From Portunus trituberculatus (Eukaryota > Arthropoda > Malacostraca > Decapoda > Portunidae): a stretch of DNA of 64,000 nt. The position numbers were made by a program, and so were the translations under genes. Shown one piece after another: positions 36,103 to 51,200 of the stretch. Location of the stretch: the NCBI RefSeq assembly GCF_017591435.1, contig NC_059300.1, positions 19,650,436-19,714,435 on the forward strand, written 5' to 3'. The notes beneath the pieces are model-generated. The model had not been told where the DNA came from and did no database searches. It saw only the letters and a list, made by a program, of their open reading frames with translations. Each line of letters starts with the position of its first letter. The first letter of the stretch is position 1.

Positions 36103-36108
<6 letters not shown>

Positions 36109-36144
<36 letters not shown>

Positions 36145-36833
36145 GTATCCTGTAAAAGTTATAAAAAAAATGTTTAGTGAGAAAATCAAACATTAATTGT
36201 ATCTAGTATCCAGCCCTCTCAACAGTTCCACGAATCCTCTACTCCTGGTGGGCGTGGGTGCCAACCGAGTGCTTCATTAATTAGGACAAAGCTAAGGGCC
36301 GGCAGCGAGCAAAGCAGCAGGATTCCAAGCACACGTCTGACGCGAGAACTGGTTAATCTGATTGACTACACTATTCATAGAGCCTCTCTCATACCCCTCG
36401 CGCTCTTTATAACCTGGAGCCTCGACCCTCGATACCGCCAGCTCACGAAAGGAAGAAACGGTGGTGATTAGAACTGAGTGCCACACCGGTAAAGGAAACG
36501 GCAGAAGCCCAGAGGAGGAGGAGGAGGAAGCCAAAGCCAAACAGCAACGGACCTATTGGTCCTTTTGAGACTGTTTGGTAACTACTTCTAACTGGCTACA
36601 GATAAGAGAGACAGGACAATACAGGAGAAGGCTCCTGTACTTTTTCATGCCAGCTTTCGTTGGCATGGAAAATAGTTTGAAAAAGTACCATGCAGTATGG
36701 AAAAGCTGACATGGAATTTTCGTAGGAAAGGATGAAAGGAGATTCTATTATTCACCCTACGTATCTATCTATAAGAAAGTTACTCACAATAATTATCATA
36801 CTAATATAATTATTCGGACACGAAGAGAGCTTG
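36109..36833. other. (TC)n and unrecognised DNA with a small hairpin
   Basis: (TC)n at 36110-36141. 36142-36833 has no supported gene. CATGCCA/TGGCATG near 36647-36668 forms a short hairpin. Confidence 0.6.
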
Positions 36834-38760
36834 TTATTTATGTAGCTGTTCACTCCTTCTGGCATGTCGTTAATACAAATGAGGAAAAGTATTGGTGCCA
36901 ATACTGACCCCTGTGCCACTCCGCTTTCTACTGCTCTCCACTTGGACTTCATATCCTTAACTACCGTCCTTATTTCTCTCCCCCCTCAAATAATTTTCTA
37001 TCCATCTCAATGTGCTTCCTTTTAAGCCACCTTTCTCCTCTAACTTCCATAGTAATCTTGCATGTGGCACTTTGTCAAACGCCTTTTTTAAATCCAAATA
37101 AATACAGTCAACCCATCCCTCTCTCTCTTGTACTCTATCAACTATTCTAGAATAGAAACTCAATAAATTAGTTACACAAGACCGTCTTTTCTAAAACCAA
37201 ATTGGCTATTTGATATTAATTTGTTGTCTTCAAGGAACTCGATCCATTGTTTCTTTATTATTCTTTCACACATCTTGCATATTACACTAGTTAGTGATAC
37301 CGGTCTGTAATTTAAAGGTTCTTCCTTCCTTCCGCTCTTATATATGGGAACCACCTCAGCTCTTTTCCATTCTACTGGTACTGTTCCATTTTCTATTGAG
37401 CATTTTATGATGTTGTATATAGGACTTGCTAGTTCTTCCCTACATTCTTTCAGTATTCTGCCTGAGACTTCATCTGGTCCCATTGCCTTCTCTTCATCCA
37501 GTTCCTTCATTAACTCTTTTATTTCAAGCTTGGTTACTTTAATCTCTTTCATATAGATTGTCTCTATTACCCTGTGGCCTCTCAAATTTGGATTCCTTAG
37601 TAAAGACCTCCTGGAATTTATTATTTAATAGTTCTGCCATACTTTTTGGGTCTTCCACCATCCCGTTCTCTCCTTTTAACCTTTCTATTGTTTCTTTTTG
37701 CCTAATTTTTCCATTTATGAATCTATAGAACAATTTTGGTTGCTCCTTACATTTTTCGACAATGTCCTTTTCGAAGTTCTTTTCCTCTTCCTTCCTCACC
37801 TTAACATATTCATTTCTTGCTGCCTTGAAGTTTTCCTTATTTGCTGGATTCTATTTCTCCTCCACCTTTTCCATGCTCCATCTCTTTTCTCCTTTGCCCT
37901 AGCACACCTTGCATTAAACCAATCTTTCTTTCCTTTTTCTTTAGGTCTATATTTTGGGACATATTCCTGACTCCTGTTTTGTATATTTCCAAAAATAAGT
38001 TATATTTCTCTTGCATTGTCTCTGAGTTTTCCATCTCCTCCCAGTTTACGTTTTAAAATAGTTCTTGAGATTCTCAATATCAGCCTTTCTGTAATTTAAT
38101 CGGTCTCCTTTGTATGAATCGTCTCTATCTTCCTTTCCTCTTCTATATCTATTTCTAATATTACATGGTCACTCTTTCCCAATGGGCACTTATATCTTAT
38201 ATCATCATTCATTTGTATACCCTTGTAAAAACTAGGTCCAATCTCGCCGGCTCGTCGTTTCCTCTGAATCTTGTGCATTCCTTTACTCTCTGGTCCATCA
38301 TATTGTCTATCATTAGGTTCAAGAATCTTTCTCCCAGGCTTCTTCCCCATACCACTTTCATAATTTTCCCAGTCCACTTCTTTACAGTTGAAATCTCCTA
38401 CTAATATCACTTTTCTCCTTTCTTTAACGATTCTCATTAGACTCCTTATTGTGTCATCTATCATGTCTTTATATTCTTGATTGGTCCATGAATTTGTTTT
38501 TGGTGGCACATATGTTACAATGATTGTTAACTCTTTTTATTAATATGCATCTTAACATACAATACTTCTGCTTTTCCTTCCCACATTCCACTTGGTTTAT
38601 CACTATCTCCTTCCTTAACATTATCATGACTCCTCCTCCTCCTTTACCCACTCTGTCTCTTCTCCATACATTATACCTATTATCCAAGTCTATTTTGATT
38701 GCCTCATTTAGTTTTGTTTCAGCCAGGCATACAATATCTGGATTTTCTTTATTTATGTAA
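36834..38760 (-). pseudogene. LINE F2c ORF2 endonuclease and RT
   Basis: Endonuclease motifs are GGGGVMIMLRKEI (38650-38620), VPPKTNSWTN (38509), VGDFNCKEVDW (38410-38380), and GKSDHVILEID (38180-38150) with an intact S-D-H. The linker KDWFNARCAKAKE lies near 37920. RT blocks are AMGPDEVSGRILKECREEL, VPIYKSGRKEEPLNYRPVSLTSV, YLDLKKAFDKVPH (first catalytic Asp) and GVAQGSVLAPILF. The ADD block is absent because of the 3' deletion. Confidence 0.8.
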
Positions 38761-38837
38761 TCTCTTAATTCTAATTTACTTGATAAAACCCGTCTATGTT
38801 CGTATACATCATTTTTAGTCTTTTGCCTTTATCATTT

Positions 38838-39870
38838 TTAGTTAAACTTGTTCCACTTTTTCTCTTCCTTCTCGTTTATATACCATTTCCTTATCCTGTC
38901 TCCTAGAATTCTCCAAAAAATGCCTTTTTTCCTCTTCTGACCTTTCATTATTCTTTTCCTTACTGCTGCTGCCAGTTCATTGTATCTCTTCCTTTCTTCC
39001 TCATTTCTATTTTTCTTTATATAGATATCCTTGCAGCCTTCTGTTTCTCTAAGTTTTGTTGTTCTATATAATATTTCTTCTGTTGCTGCTTGTGATTTTA
39101 GTAGTATTTTAATTGGTCTCGTTTTTCCTTCTTGATATGGTCCCATTCTGTTTATTTCTTCTACTTCCTCTTCCAAGTTCTGCCTATCTTCGTCGTTTAG
39201 ATTCTTCAGTAGGTCTTTGACTGATTTCATTTCTTCTTTTTCTCTTTTGGTCTATATTTTATATTTTTTCTTTTATTCCAAATACGACTACACTCTTCTT
39301 TTTTCTGCAATTTCTCTAACTAGATTTTCTTTTGTCTTGAGGACTCCTATCATTTTGTTTGTCATATTTTCTTCTTTTCTTTAAGTTGTTCTTGAATCAC
39401 CACCTGAAAATCAGCCTTATCTTTCTTATCTTGGACTCTCCATGCTTGTACTTCTTTTTTAATCACGTTCTGTACTCTTTCCTCTTCCTTGTTTACTAGA
39501 TCTTTCAGCTTCTCTTTTTCTTTCTCGGCTTTACCGAGTCCTTCTTCCATCTGCTTCTTGTAGTTAGCTACTTCCTTTTTAGTTCTTCGTTTTCCGCTCT
39601 TAGCCTAGCTTCGTTTTCTTCCACTTTTTTTATCCTTTCTCTCAGTTTTATAAACTCTTTTTCCTGTTCTTCATTCTCTTTCATTTCCATATTCTCCTTT
39701 ATCAATTTATCTAGTTTATGTTCAATATTTAACACTCTCTTAAGTAGTGAAGTATTCGTCGTATCGAAGCCTTCGAATACGCGCTCTCCCTCACCAACAT
39801 AGTCATCATCAGCTTTCATTCCTTCTCTAGTCTCATGTCTGCATTTTGATGGAATCTCTTTTTCACTCAT
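38838..39870 (-). pseudogene. LINE F2c ORF1-like protein
   Basis: Three consecutive frame fragments make up one protein. It has an N-terminal Met (39870, MSEKEIPSKC), a long Glu/Lys-rich coiled coil (39720-39400, EHKLDKLIKEN through LKRK and KEEERVQNVIKKEVQ), and a C-terminal domain with RPIKILLKSQAATEEILYRT, IYIKKNRNEEERKRYNEL and a K-K-G-I-F-W-R block. Coiled coil followed by an RRM-like and basic C-terminal domain is the L1-ORF1p (Transposase_22) layout; such proteins bind the LINE RNA. It starts with a clear Met after an A-rich (T-rich on plus) tract. Confidence 0.65.
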
Positions 39871-40038
39871 TATTCCTTAATAATTGATTTCATGAAAAAA
39901 AAAAAAAAAAATGAGTCCACACTACCTGCCCAGGCCACTGTAAAAACTGTACAACAGGTATGTAGTGAAGGTCAGCTGATTGTCTGAACGGCGCCAATGC
40001 ATCCTCCCTCGACCGCGTCTCATGTGTGTGTGTGTGTG

Positions 40039-40397
40039 TATTTACCTAATTGTATTTACCTAATTGTAACATACGGGAAAAGAGCTATGCTCGTACTGTC
40101 CCGTCTCCATATCTACTAATGTCCAGCTTTTTCTTAAAATCATGAATATTCCTTGCGTTGACCACTTCCACGTCTAAACTATTCCATGCTTCCACCCTTC
40201 TATGAGGGAAGCTATATTTTTTCACATCTCTCCTATAAGTGGCCATTTTAGTTTTTCCCATGCCCTCTCGACATTCTTTCATTCCACATACACAGATCTT
40301 CCCTATCCATTTTTTCCATGCCAATCATCACTCTGTATATTGCTATCAGGTCTCCCCTTTCTCTTCTGTTTTCCAGGGTCGGAAGTTGCATTCTGTT

Positions 40398-40401
<4 letters not shown>
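40039..40401 (-). mobile_element. LINE F2 copy d, 3' end only
   Basis: Encodes the C-terminus (VKKYSFPHRRVEAWNSLDVEV) and the 3' UTR that ends in two tandem TACAATTAGGTAAATA-type units. (GT)n tracts lie on both sides (40024-40038 and 40402-40450). Confidence 0.85.
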
Positions 40402-40450
<49 letters not shown>

Positions 40451-40454
<4 letters not shown>

Positions 40455-40641
40455 CTAGTTGTATTGTACAGGGTTCGAGCGGGGCTCATAGTGTCCTGTC
40501 TCCATTTATCTAAATTTTCTTTAAAGTTATGCACACTATGTGCTGCAACAATTCCATTATCTAATGCATTCCATTTTTCAACCGTTCTGTGTGGAAAACT
40601 GTATTTTCCGACATCCTTCACACACTGTCCTCTTGTTCTTC

Positions 40642-40645
<4 letters not shown>
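40451..40645 (-). mobile_element. LINE F2 copy e, 3' end only
   Basis: Encodes VKDVGKYSFPHRTVEKWNAL and a 3' UTR ending ACAATACAACTAGGTAAC. It is bounded by (GT)n on both sides (40402-40450 and 40646-40728). Confidence 0.85.

Positions 40646-40728
<83 letters not shown>
40646..40728. repeat. (GT)n between LINE F2e and SINE B1
   Basis: Perfect dinucleotide tract of about 83 bp. Confidence 0.95.
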
Positions 40729-40731
<3 letters not shown>

Positions 40732-41010
40732 TCACTGTTTGATCTGCTGCAGTCTATGATTAGACAGCCAGACGTTATCCTACGGAACGAGCTCAGAGCT
40801 CATTATTTCCGATTTTGGGATAGGTCTGAGACCAGGCATACACCACACACCGGGACAACAAGGTCACAACTCCTCGATTTACATCCCGTACCTACTCACT
40901 GCTAGGTGAGGGGCTACACGTGAAAGGAGACACATCCAAATATCTCCACCCAGCCGGGGAATCGAACCCCGGTCATCTGGCTTGTGAAGCCAGCGCTCTA
41001 ACCACTGAGC

Positions 41011-41015
<5 letters not shown>
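40729..41015 (-). mobile_element. SINE B copy B1 (tRNA-Val-like head)
   Basis: The head at the right end reads, on the minus strand, GGTAGCTCAGTGGTTAGAGC (box A), an anticodon arm CTGGC-TTCACAA-GCCAG whose loop would show CAC (Val), and GGTTCGATTCC (box B). The body shares the central block with SINE A. The tail is CAAACAGTGAATTACAC. (GT)n tracts adjoin both ends. A short deletion replaces CACCTAGCAGTGAG-adjacent bases in the body. Confidence 0.85.
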
Positions 41016-42903
<1,888 letters not shown>

Positions 42904-42970
<67 letters not shown>

Positions 42971-42986
42971 AGCGAGCGAGCGAGCG

Positions 42987-43075
<89 letters not shown>
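42904..43075. repeat. Compound (CA)n-(GAGC)n-(GA)n
   Basis: (CA)n 42904-42967, five GAGC units, then (GA)n to about 43075. Confidence 0.95.
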
Positions 43076-43077
<2 letters not shown>

Positions 43078-43774
43078 CATTATAAGTACAGTACCTGTGA
43101 CCCTGAAAAATAACACGGTAGATGTCAAAATTATCATAATAAACAATGTGCAATATAATATAAATTCCAAAACACGGCACTAAGCCGCCACGGCAATACT
43201 TTATCTACATACTTCCTTTGTCTGGCTCCTATTTCGATTCATCTATATTTCACAATTGACTGCTCTTAGTTTTCCAAGTCACTTAATGTTTCCTGCTTAA
43301 CACCAAACTTATTCTCCATTTTGCGTTCGCGGCTTCTACTCGTACCTTTAATATATATAACTCCTTTCTCCTAGTAGCTCATATCAACAGTTTCCGCTTC
43401 CTCTATTACCACTTCCTCTCCTCTTTCCGGTCTTCCTCGTACTTTACCTCAACGACCATTGCTTCAACCTGTGTTTGCGCTTCCTCCTAGTATCCTTCCT
43501 CGTCTCCTGCGAGCTGCTTTATTTCCAGTAACTACTCCCGCAGCTGCCTAGGAGGCTGGTTCAGTAGTTAAAGTGGTGGACGGGAAGTTCTTCTTTGGAA
43601 ATCCGGCAAAGACAAGTGCACACATTTTTTGAGTGGCCAAAGACTTTTATTTACGAGCAGTGTGTGTACTGGAGAATGCGAGGCCTTACTAGGAGCAATA
43701 TACGATATAGTAATACACGTTGCAGCAAATGACGATAAGAAGAATTCTTACTTTATAACTTTTTGTATCTATAC
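43076..43774. other. Unrecognised DNA
   Basis: No supported gene. 43549-43600 (GGCTGGTTCAGTAGTTAAAG) faintly resembles a tRNA-like box A but lacks a box B. Confidence 0.5.
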
Positions 43775-43979
43775 CATGTGGGCTTTACACGGGAATTAAT
43801 GGGCTAAAGGGGGTACTTTTTGGGATAGCTCCTATCTCAAAACCCACCCACTTGGAATCTGTTCCCCCGAATGAGGAAGCCCAACCTACACTCAGACCGT
43901 GGACAGGATTTGAACCCATGCACTTGAAGACCCCTCGGACCCAAAAGCACGCATGATTCCACTGTACCACGCCGGCCCA
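43775..43979 (-). mobile_element. SINE D, tRNA-like
   Basis: Minus strand: GGCGTGGTACAGTGGAATCA (box-A-like), TTTTGGGTCC in the anticodon region (TGG could be Pro), then GGGTTCAAATCCTGTCC (box B), then a body of about 125 bp ending CCCATTAATTCCCGTGTAAA. A single copy is seen. It is called a SINE because a tRNA-like head is fused to a non-tRNA body. Confidence 0.55.
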
Positions 43980-44684
43980 ATGTATTTCTTTAAATCAACC
44001 ACTCCTTACCTTTAGCACCTCTCCACACCTCTCTCTCTCTCTCTGGTATATCCCTTTCTTCTTTCTCCTTTCGTTAAACTTCTTCTCATCTCTTCCCCTA
44101 CGCACATGGGTAATCCTCGTCAATTATCTCTTGTCTGAGTTACTCCCTTCCTAACGAAATAATTGTGATCACACTAAATCATTTTCCGTCCTTTCCTCTT
44201 TCTTCCTGCTCTTGATTATGATCTTTCTCCACTTTTTTTCAACTACATCTCTTCTCTCACTTTATCACACTTCTCTCTCGTCGCTGACATTCACTCTCCT
44301 CCGTTCTTTTTTCGTACATGCCCATCTGCTCTCTTGCTAACTCCCTCCTCCGCATTTTACCAGTGGTTACCTCAAATCAGAATTCATTTAACACATTGCA
44401 CATAATTTCCCTGAGCGACGACCCTCCCACGTTGATAAAGAACCCTTACCAGACACTCATGGTGCTGCCCAAACCTCCCCACCCCTCTCTCTCTCTCGTT
44501 ATCCGATCTAGTATACACTATATTTCTGTATACTTCACGACACTCCACTACATTTGTCCCCAAACCACTACGGTCCTTTCCATCTTACCCACCAAAACAA
44601 CACAACACAACACAACACAATACGACTTTCTGTCCCTTTTTATATCTATCACCATCCCTTCTATCTTCCTTCTACCGTAATACT

Positions 44685-44734
<50 letters not shown>

Positions 44735-44955
44735 CATCCATCTTGCTACATTCTTTTGGCTAGAGTTGTCTCCCTCGCTGGTCTTCCGGCACCACCACCA
44801 CCACCAACAACAAAACACAACAGGTATATTTTTGTCCTCCCAACCCCAATGCGTCATCTTCCACGACTCCAGTCACCTCGTTCTATGCACTTGCATGTTC
44901 CATGTTGCCTCAACATTCATTGCACACCAAAATACTTTTGTTTCGTCATTGTTAC
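43980..44955. repeat. Pyrimidine-rich unrecognised DNA with (TC)n
   Basis: Mostly C/T-rich. (TC)n at 44686-44732, (CACAA)n at 44600-44622 and (CAC)n at 44789-44806. No supported gene. Confidence 0.7.
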
Positions 44956-45279
44956 TCTGCCATAGTGGATAAGGTGGTGAGCGTGGGATCGGGCAGACGT
45001 CCACGCGTAGGTTCGAATCCCACCACGTACAGCCTTAAAACACTTTGCCATTTGTCGAGTGGTTTAAAGTTACCTACATATCACCATGATACCCAGGTTC
45101 TAGGTGGTTACACTCAAGATGAGCTTGGGCGGTGATATGGGCCCTAATATGGGTACCACTATAAATTAAATTGCTTGCGCCAGTAATGGGCGGAAGCTGA
45201 ACAGCGCTTCCCATACACTCTTCAAGTGTGCCTACAGGCGCTATAGGCCTTACCGAAAAAAAAAAAAAAAAAAAAAAAA
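44956..45279 (+). mobile_element. SINE C copy C2
   Basis: Second copy of the SINE at 14211. CATAGTGGATAAGGTGGTGA (box A), GGTTCGAATCCCACC (box B, closer to consensus than C1), the same body, and a 24-A tail. It lacks the first few bases of C1. Confidence 0.85.
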
Positions 45280-45404
45280 CTCCACTCCTACCTGCATTTC
45301 ATCCACTCTGCTCCCCTGCTCTTCGGTTTCCCACTGCAATTTTGTCTCCATCCCCGCCACGAACAGAATTCCCTCCTCCAATCCCACACCGCAACCAGCG
45401 GGAT

Positions 45405-45465
45405 TTTTTTTTTTCCAACACTTTGTTTGCCCTTGGCCAGTGCCCTTGTAATGTAAAAAAAAAAA
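45405..45465 (+). mobile_element. Possible LINE F3 3' tail fragment
   Basis: Poly-T, then GCCCTTGGCCAGTGCCCTTG and an A tract. It resembles the T-rich/GCCTCTTGCCTTCATAAG/A-tract end of F3 copy 1. The fragment is short, so the call is tentative. Confidence 0.4.
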
Positions 45466-45931
45466 CTATTGCCGTCTCACCCTCACTCGTCTTTCGCCCA
45501 ATTCGATCGTTGATGTACAGCCTGCAGCTATCTGAGGAGTCCCTTTTTAGCCTCGTAACGCTGACCACTACGACACACTAATACACAGCACACCACTGCC
45601 ACGTCACGGCCCTGCCAGCTCCATAACCAAACACACATAGAACACCATGGTCACATGCATGCGCCTCCGGATTTGTATTCTAAATCGCTTTGGACCTTTA
45701 AGAAGTACTATTTTCAAGGGTTGTGTCGATGATTAGTCTGATTTTCAAGTGTTTTATTCATTAACAGAGAAGGATTCTTGCTAAAATGCTACTAAGATTA
45801 AGACACCTTTGAAAAATCCAGTAAATTCCATTATAAGCTCTTAAAAGTTGTCGAGATAAAACACTAAAGTGTTTGGCAATACTCTCCTTGATTCGGTAAC
45901 GGCCCACTTCACCGCCATCCACACAGTACCA

Positions 45932-45971
<40 letters not shown>

Positions 45972-46332
45972 GGAGCCTCTCTCCTTATACACTGGGGATC
46001 ATCATTACCGCATTATGATATTTATTGTTTTACAATCATGGAAAATTATGCTAAGTTTTACAATGATGCACGGTATAGTTGGTGTGTAAAACAGATCTGA
46101 TATATTACTATTATGCATTTTTTTTATAGAAAGTTCTTAGGATGTATAAAATAGTCATTAACTACATAATCAAATAAATAAATGCATCTCGGCTTCAATT
46201 ATAGCACCACTATCACCATCAGACGTTGATGTTGTTCCTGGGGATGAGGTGATGATGATGATGATGATGGTGATGATAATAATAATGATGATGATGATGA
46301 TAATAACAATGATAATAATAACAATAATCATG

Positions 46333-46382
<50 letters not shown>

Positions 46383-46440
46383 AATAATGATAACACATAA
46401 TAATAATAATAATAATAATAACAATAATAATCGTAATAAC

Positions 46441-46479
<39 letters not shown>

Positions 46480-46529
46480 TTGACAATAAACAAATAAATA
46501 AAGGACTAAGGAATAACTAAGTTGAACAC

Positions 46530-46592
<63 letters not shown>

Positions 46593-46703
46593 ATAGGGAA
46601 CATCTAAACAACTGACTGTAAGGAGGTATGGAATATTCCTTACGAAAGAACATCGATCTTTATCTGACATATTATTGCGAGAAGAAGGACGCATGTTCCA
46701 TCT

Positions 46704-46752
<49 letters not shown>

Positions 46753-46978
46753 CGGTTGAGTTGCCACCTTCCTTCGCATGGATTAAACAACCATAGCATG
46801 TAAATAGCACATGTACTGTACTTGTTGTATAATTGGTAATTTCGTTTTGCATATTTTAGTTGTTCCATGTATTTAATTCCATGTCAAAGATAGTTTTCAG
46901 CAACCCTACTGAAGCTCTTGACTAACCAATGTATAAAAATATGTAAAAAAAAAAAAAAAAAAAAAAAAAAAGTATTAA

Positions 46979-47032
<54 letters not shown>

Positions 47033-47049
47033 TCACTTTCCATTTTCGG

Positions 47050-47098
<49 letters not shown>

Positions 47099-47187
47099 CT
47101 CTACTTCAGTTGCCATTCCTCTTTTCTCTTATCTTCCCTCATCCGCCAGGCTATTCCATTTCCTATTCTCCCCCCCAAACCTTCCTA

Positions 47188-47228
<41 letters not shown>

Positions 47229-47505
47229 TTACCACAGAATCTTCCCACCAGACATTGACAACACCTACACACTATACTTTGATCAAGTACCCAGGTTAAC
47301 ATTTCCCGTACTGATTTATTACTGATTTGATTTAATATAATGTTCAAAGCCGCTGGAGGTCTTCCCTTCTTGATCTTTTTCACTATAAGGATTTACTCTT
47401 ATTTTCTCCCCTTCCAGAGGTGTTCGATAAGTTGGAGGAAAATAATGTCACGTAAAACAACTTTGAAAACTTATATTAACTTGATAAGGTTCCTTTCTTC
47501 CCCCC

Positions 47506-47572
<67 letters not shown>

Positions 47573-47629
47573 GTGTCTGTTTTTCCTTTTCTTTATAATA
47601 TTTTATTTTTATCCCCCTTCCTCCGATTA

Positions 47630-47678
<49 letters not shown>

Positions 47679-47845
47679 AATAACTTAATAATATACACAT
47701 TAATTCAAATTAATTTACCCTCACATTCCCCTTCAATTTTCTTCCATGCCCGCTATCCACTCCACTTAACTCTTTTTTCATATATCATCACTCTCACTTT
47801 CGTAACTCCCGTTCACTCCCAGTGTTACATCCCAAACTCTCCTCC

Positions 47846-47850
<5 letters not shown>
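45466..47850. repeat. Microsatellite-rich, no supported gene
   Basis: (CA)n at 45932-45970; (GAT)n/(AAT)n at 46247-46475; (CA)n at 46531-46592; (GT)n at 46706-46745; A-tract and (GA)n at 46947-47029; (CT)n at 47052-47095, 47190-47225, 47511-47570 and 47632-47677. Spacers are AT- or pyrimidine-rich and unrecognised. Confidence 0.85.
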
Positions 47851-47893
<43 letters not shown>

Positions 47894-47896
<3 letters not shown>

Positions 47897-48180
47897 GCGA
47901 AGTGTAGTGATTAACGCGCTCGACTCACAATCGAGAGGGCTCGGGTTCTAGTCTCGGAAAACGGCGAGGCAAATGGGCAAGCCTCTTAATGTGTGGCCCC
48001 TGTTCACCTAGTAGTAAATAGGTACGGGATGTAACTCGAGGGGTTGTGGCCTCGCTGTCCCGGTGTGTGGAGTGTGTGATGTGGTCTCAGTCCTACCCGA
48101 AGATCGGTCTATGAGCTCTGAGCTCGCTCCGTAATGGAGAAGGCTGCCTGGGTGACCAGCAGGCGACCGTAAGGAATTAC
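47894..48180 (+). mobile_element. SINE A copy A5
   Basis: Full-length copy: box A AGTGTAGTGATTAACGCG, loop CTCACAA (CAC), box B GGTTCTAGTCTCG (degraded), body and GGAATTAC tail. (CA)n tracts lie directly on both sides (47851-47893 and 48181-48247). Confidence 0.9.
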
Positions 48181-48194
48181 ACACACACACATAC

Positions 48195-48254
<60 letters not shown>

Positions 48255-48650
48255 TTCCACTTATTTTTGTTATACTCGATTAAATCAAATTTACTTCCAC
48301 TTGAGTACACTCATCAACGCCTCTTTTACTCTCTTCTACTCTTGTCCGCTCCTAAATCCACCAAGGTTTTCTGCTCACTCCTCAAGATAAAGTATGGGCC
48401 AGAAATGAAATAACCTGTATTAACGCCCAGAGCACAGTGTCCTGATCTGCCCACTTTTTCATAACAAAAGTTAGTTTCTTATGATATCAGAAAGCACAGG
48501 ATCACTAAACACATGTATGTGAATGATGGACATTGCTCGATTATTTATTCACCATGACAGTGACTGACATACCGATTAATTTATAAAGCAAGGGAGTCAG
48601 ATCAAACGGAGCTAGACTAGCTAGTATCGGCAGCTAGTGTTGTAAACTAT
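48181..48650. repeat. (CA)n and unrecognised DNA
   Basis: (CA)n with TA interruptions to about 48250, then 400 bp without recognisable features. Confidence 0.7.
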
Positions 48651-49045
48651 CAAGGCAACACCAAACTCAGGTAACTTAACTTAACCTAACCTAATCTAAC
48701 CAAACTAAACGTGTAAATTAGCTAGGAAGCATCAATCTTCGATAACTTAACTTAACCTGACTTAAACTGGTCTAACAAGAATGAACGCATAAAAAACTAA
48801 GAACAACCAAACTCTGATAACATTAGGTAATTTAACTTTGCCTAACCTAAGCTGGTCTAACGGGAACGAACGGGTAAAATCAGCTATAGCAGCCACAGAT
48901 ATCTGACAACTTAACTTAATCGAACCAAACGCAACCTTACCTAAGCAAACTGAAAGAAAAATTTAGATTGGCAGCAACAAACTCACATAAATCCGCATAA
49001 CCTAACCGAACGCGTGAGTTAGGTAACACCACCAAACTCGTACAC
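48651..49045 (+). repeat. Degenerate 70-85-bp minisatellite with telomere-like CCTAA motifs
   Basis: Five to six diverged units begin near 48654, 48726, 48801, 48887, 48970 and 49027, each with a CA(A)CACCAAACTC-like start followed by AACTTAACTTAACC/TAACCTAACC and a GAACG(N)GTAAA-like end. CCTAA is the complement of the arthropod telomere repeat TTAGG. Confidence 0.7.
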
Positions 49046-50762
<1,717 letters not shown>

Positions 50763-50985
50763 TTAACCCCTTCAATGCTGGTACAAATTTTTACCTTGAG
50801 ATCTGTGAATGATTAGACCAACTTATTTATTTACATTAGGAAGGGTCTATGGAGGAGAGAAGATTACTGCCCACAATTTTCACTATTCTAATCACCACAT
50901 GAGTTTCTAGAGCTGTACTCGTATAAAATCACCAAATAGTAACCAGAATGAATATAGAAATGCGTCATGGTACTGAAGGGTTTAA
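50763..50985. mobile_element. TTAA-type MITE copy 2
   Basis: Starts TTAACCCCTTCAATGCTGGT and ends GTACTGAAGGGTTTAA, an imperfect terminal inverted repeat with TTAA/TTTAA ends. It matches the nested copy at 26783-26978 over its whole length. Non-coding, about 223 bp. Confidence 0.7.
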
Positions 50986-51200
50986 TAATAATCTGGCACG
51001 AAAAAGAGATACAAAGCTATCAAGATGGAATTCCCTTTTCACCTAACGGCCCTACCACTTGGTACTATGCGCTGGAAACACGAATGAATGAAAACACTAA
51101 AAACAAGAAATAGATCAAGCAGACAATGAATCAGCATAACAATCATCACACAACCAAACCTCCACACAAACACTACACAAGAACAACACAGATCACCACT

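Larger units (their letters stand above)
33411..36108 (+). mobile_element. LINE F4, I-like with RNase H, 5'-truncated
   Basis: Begins inside the last endonuclease motif (FSDHIALSF at about 33414), continues with linker, RT and an RNase H domain, and ends with a 3' UTR containing AATAAATTAACTCAAACAA before (TC)n. The presence of RNase H after RT points to the I/ingi/LOA-type groups; the exact clade is uncertain. It is inserted into the protease region of LTR element 2. Confidence 0.8.
36834..40020 (-). mobile_element. LINE F2 copy c, longest copy with ORF1-like and ORF2-like parts
   Basis: Reading leftwards from a 5' end next to (GT)n at 40024-40038: a 5' UTR of about 150 bp, an ORF1-like region (39870-38838), the endonuclease (38760-38096), the linker (38034-37600), and RT (37585-36834). 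It stops after GVNSYIN, just before the FADD block, so the 3' part of RT and the 3' UTR are deleted. 3' loss is unusual for LINE insertion and suggests a later deletion. About nine frameshifts are present. Confidence 0.85.
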
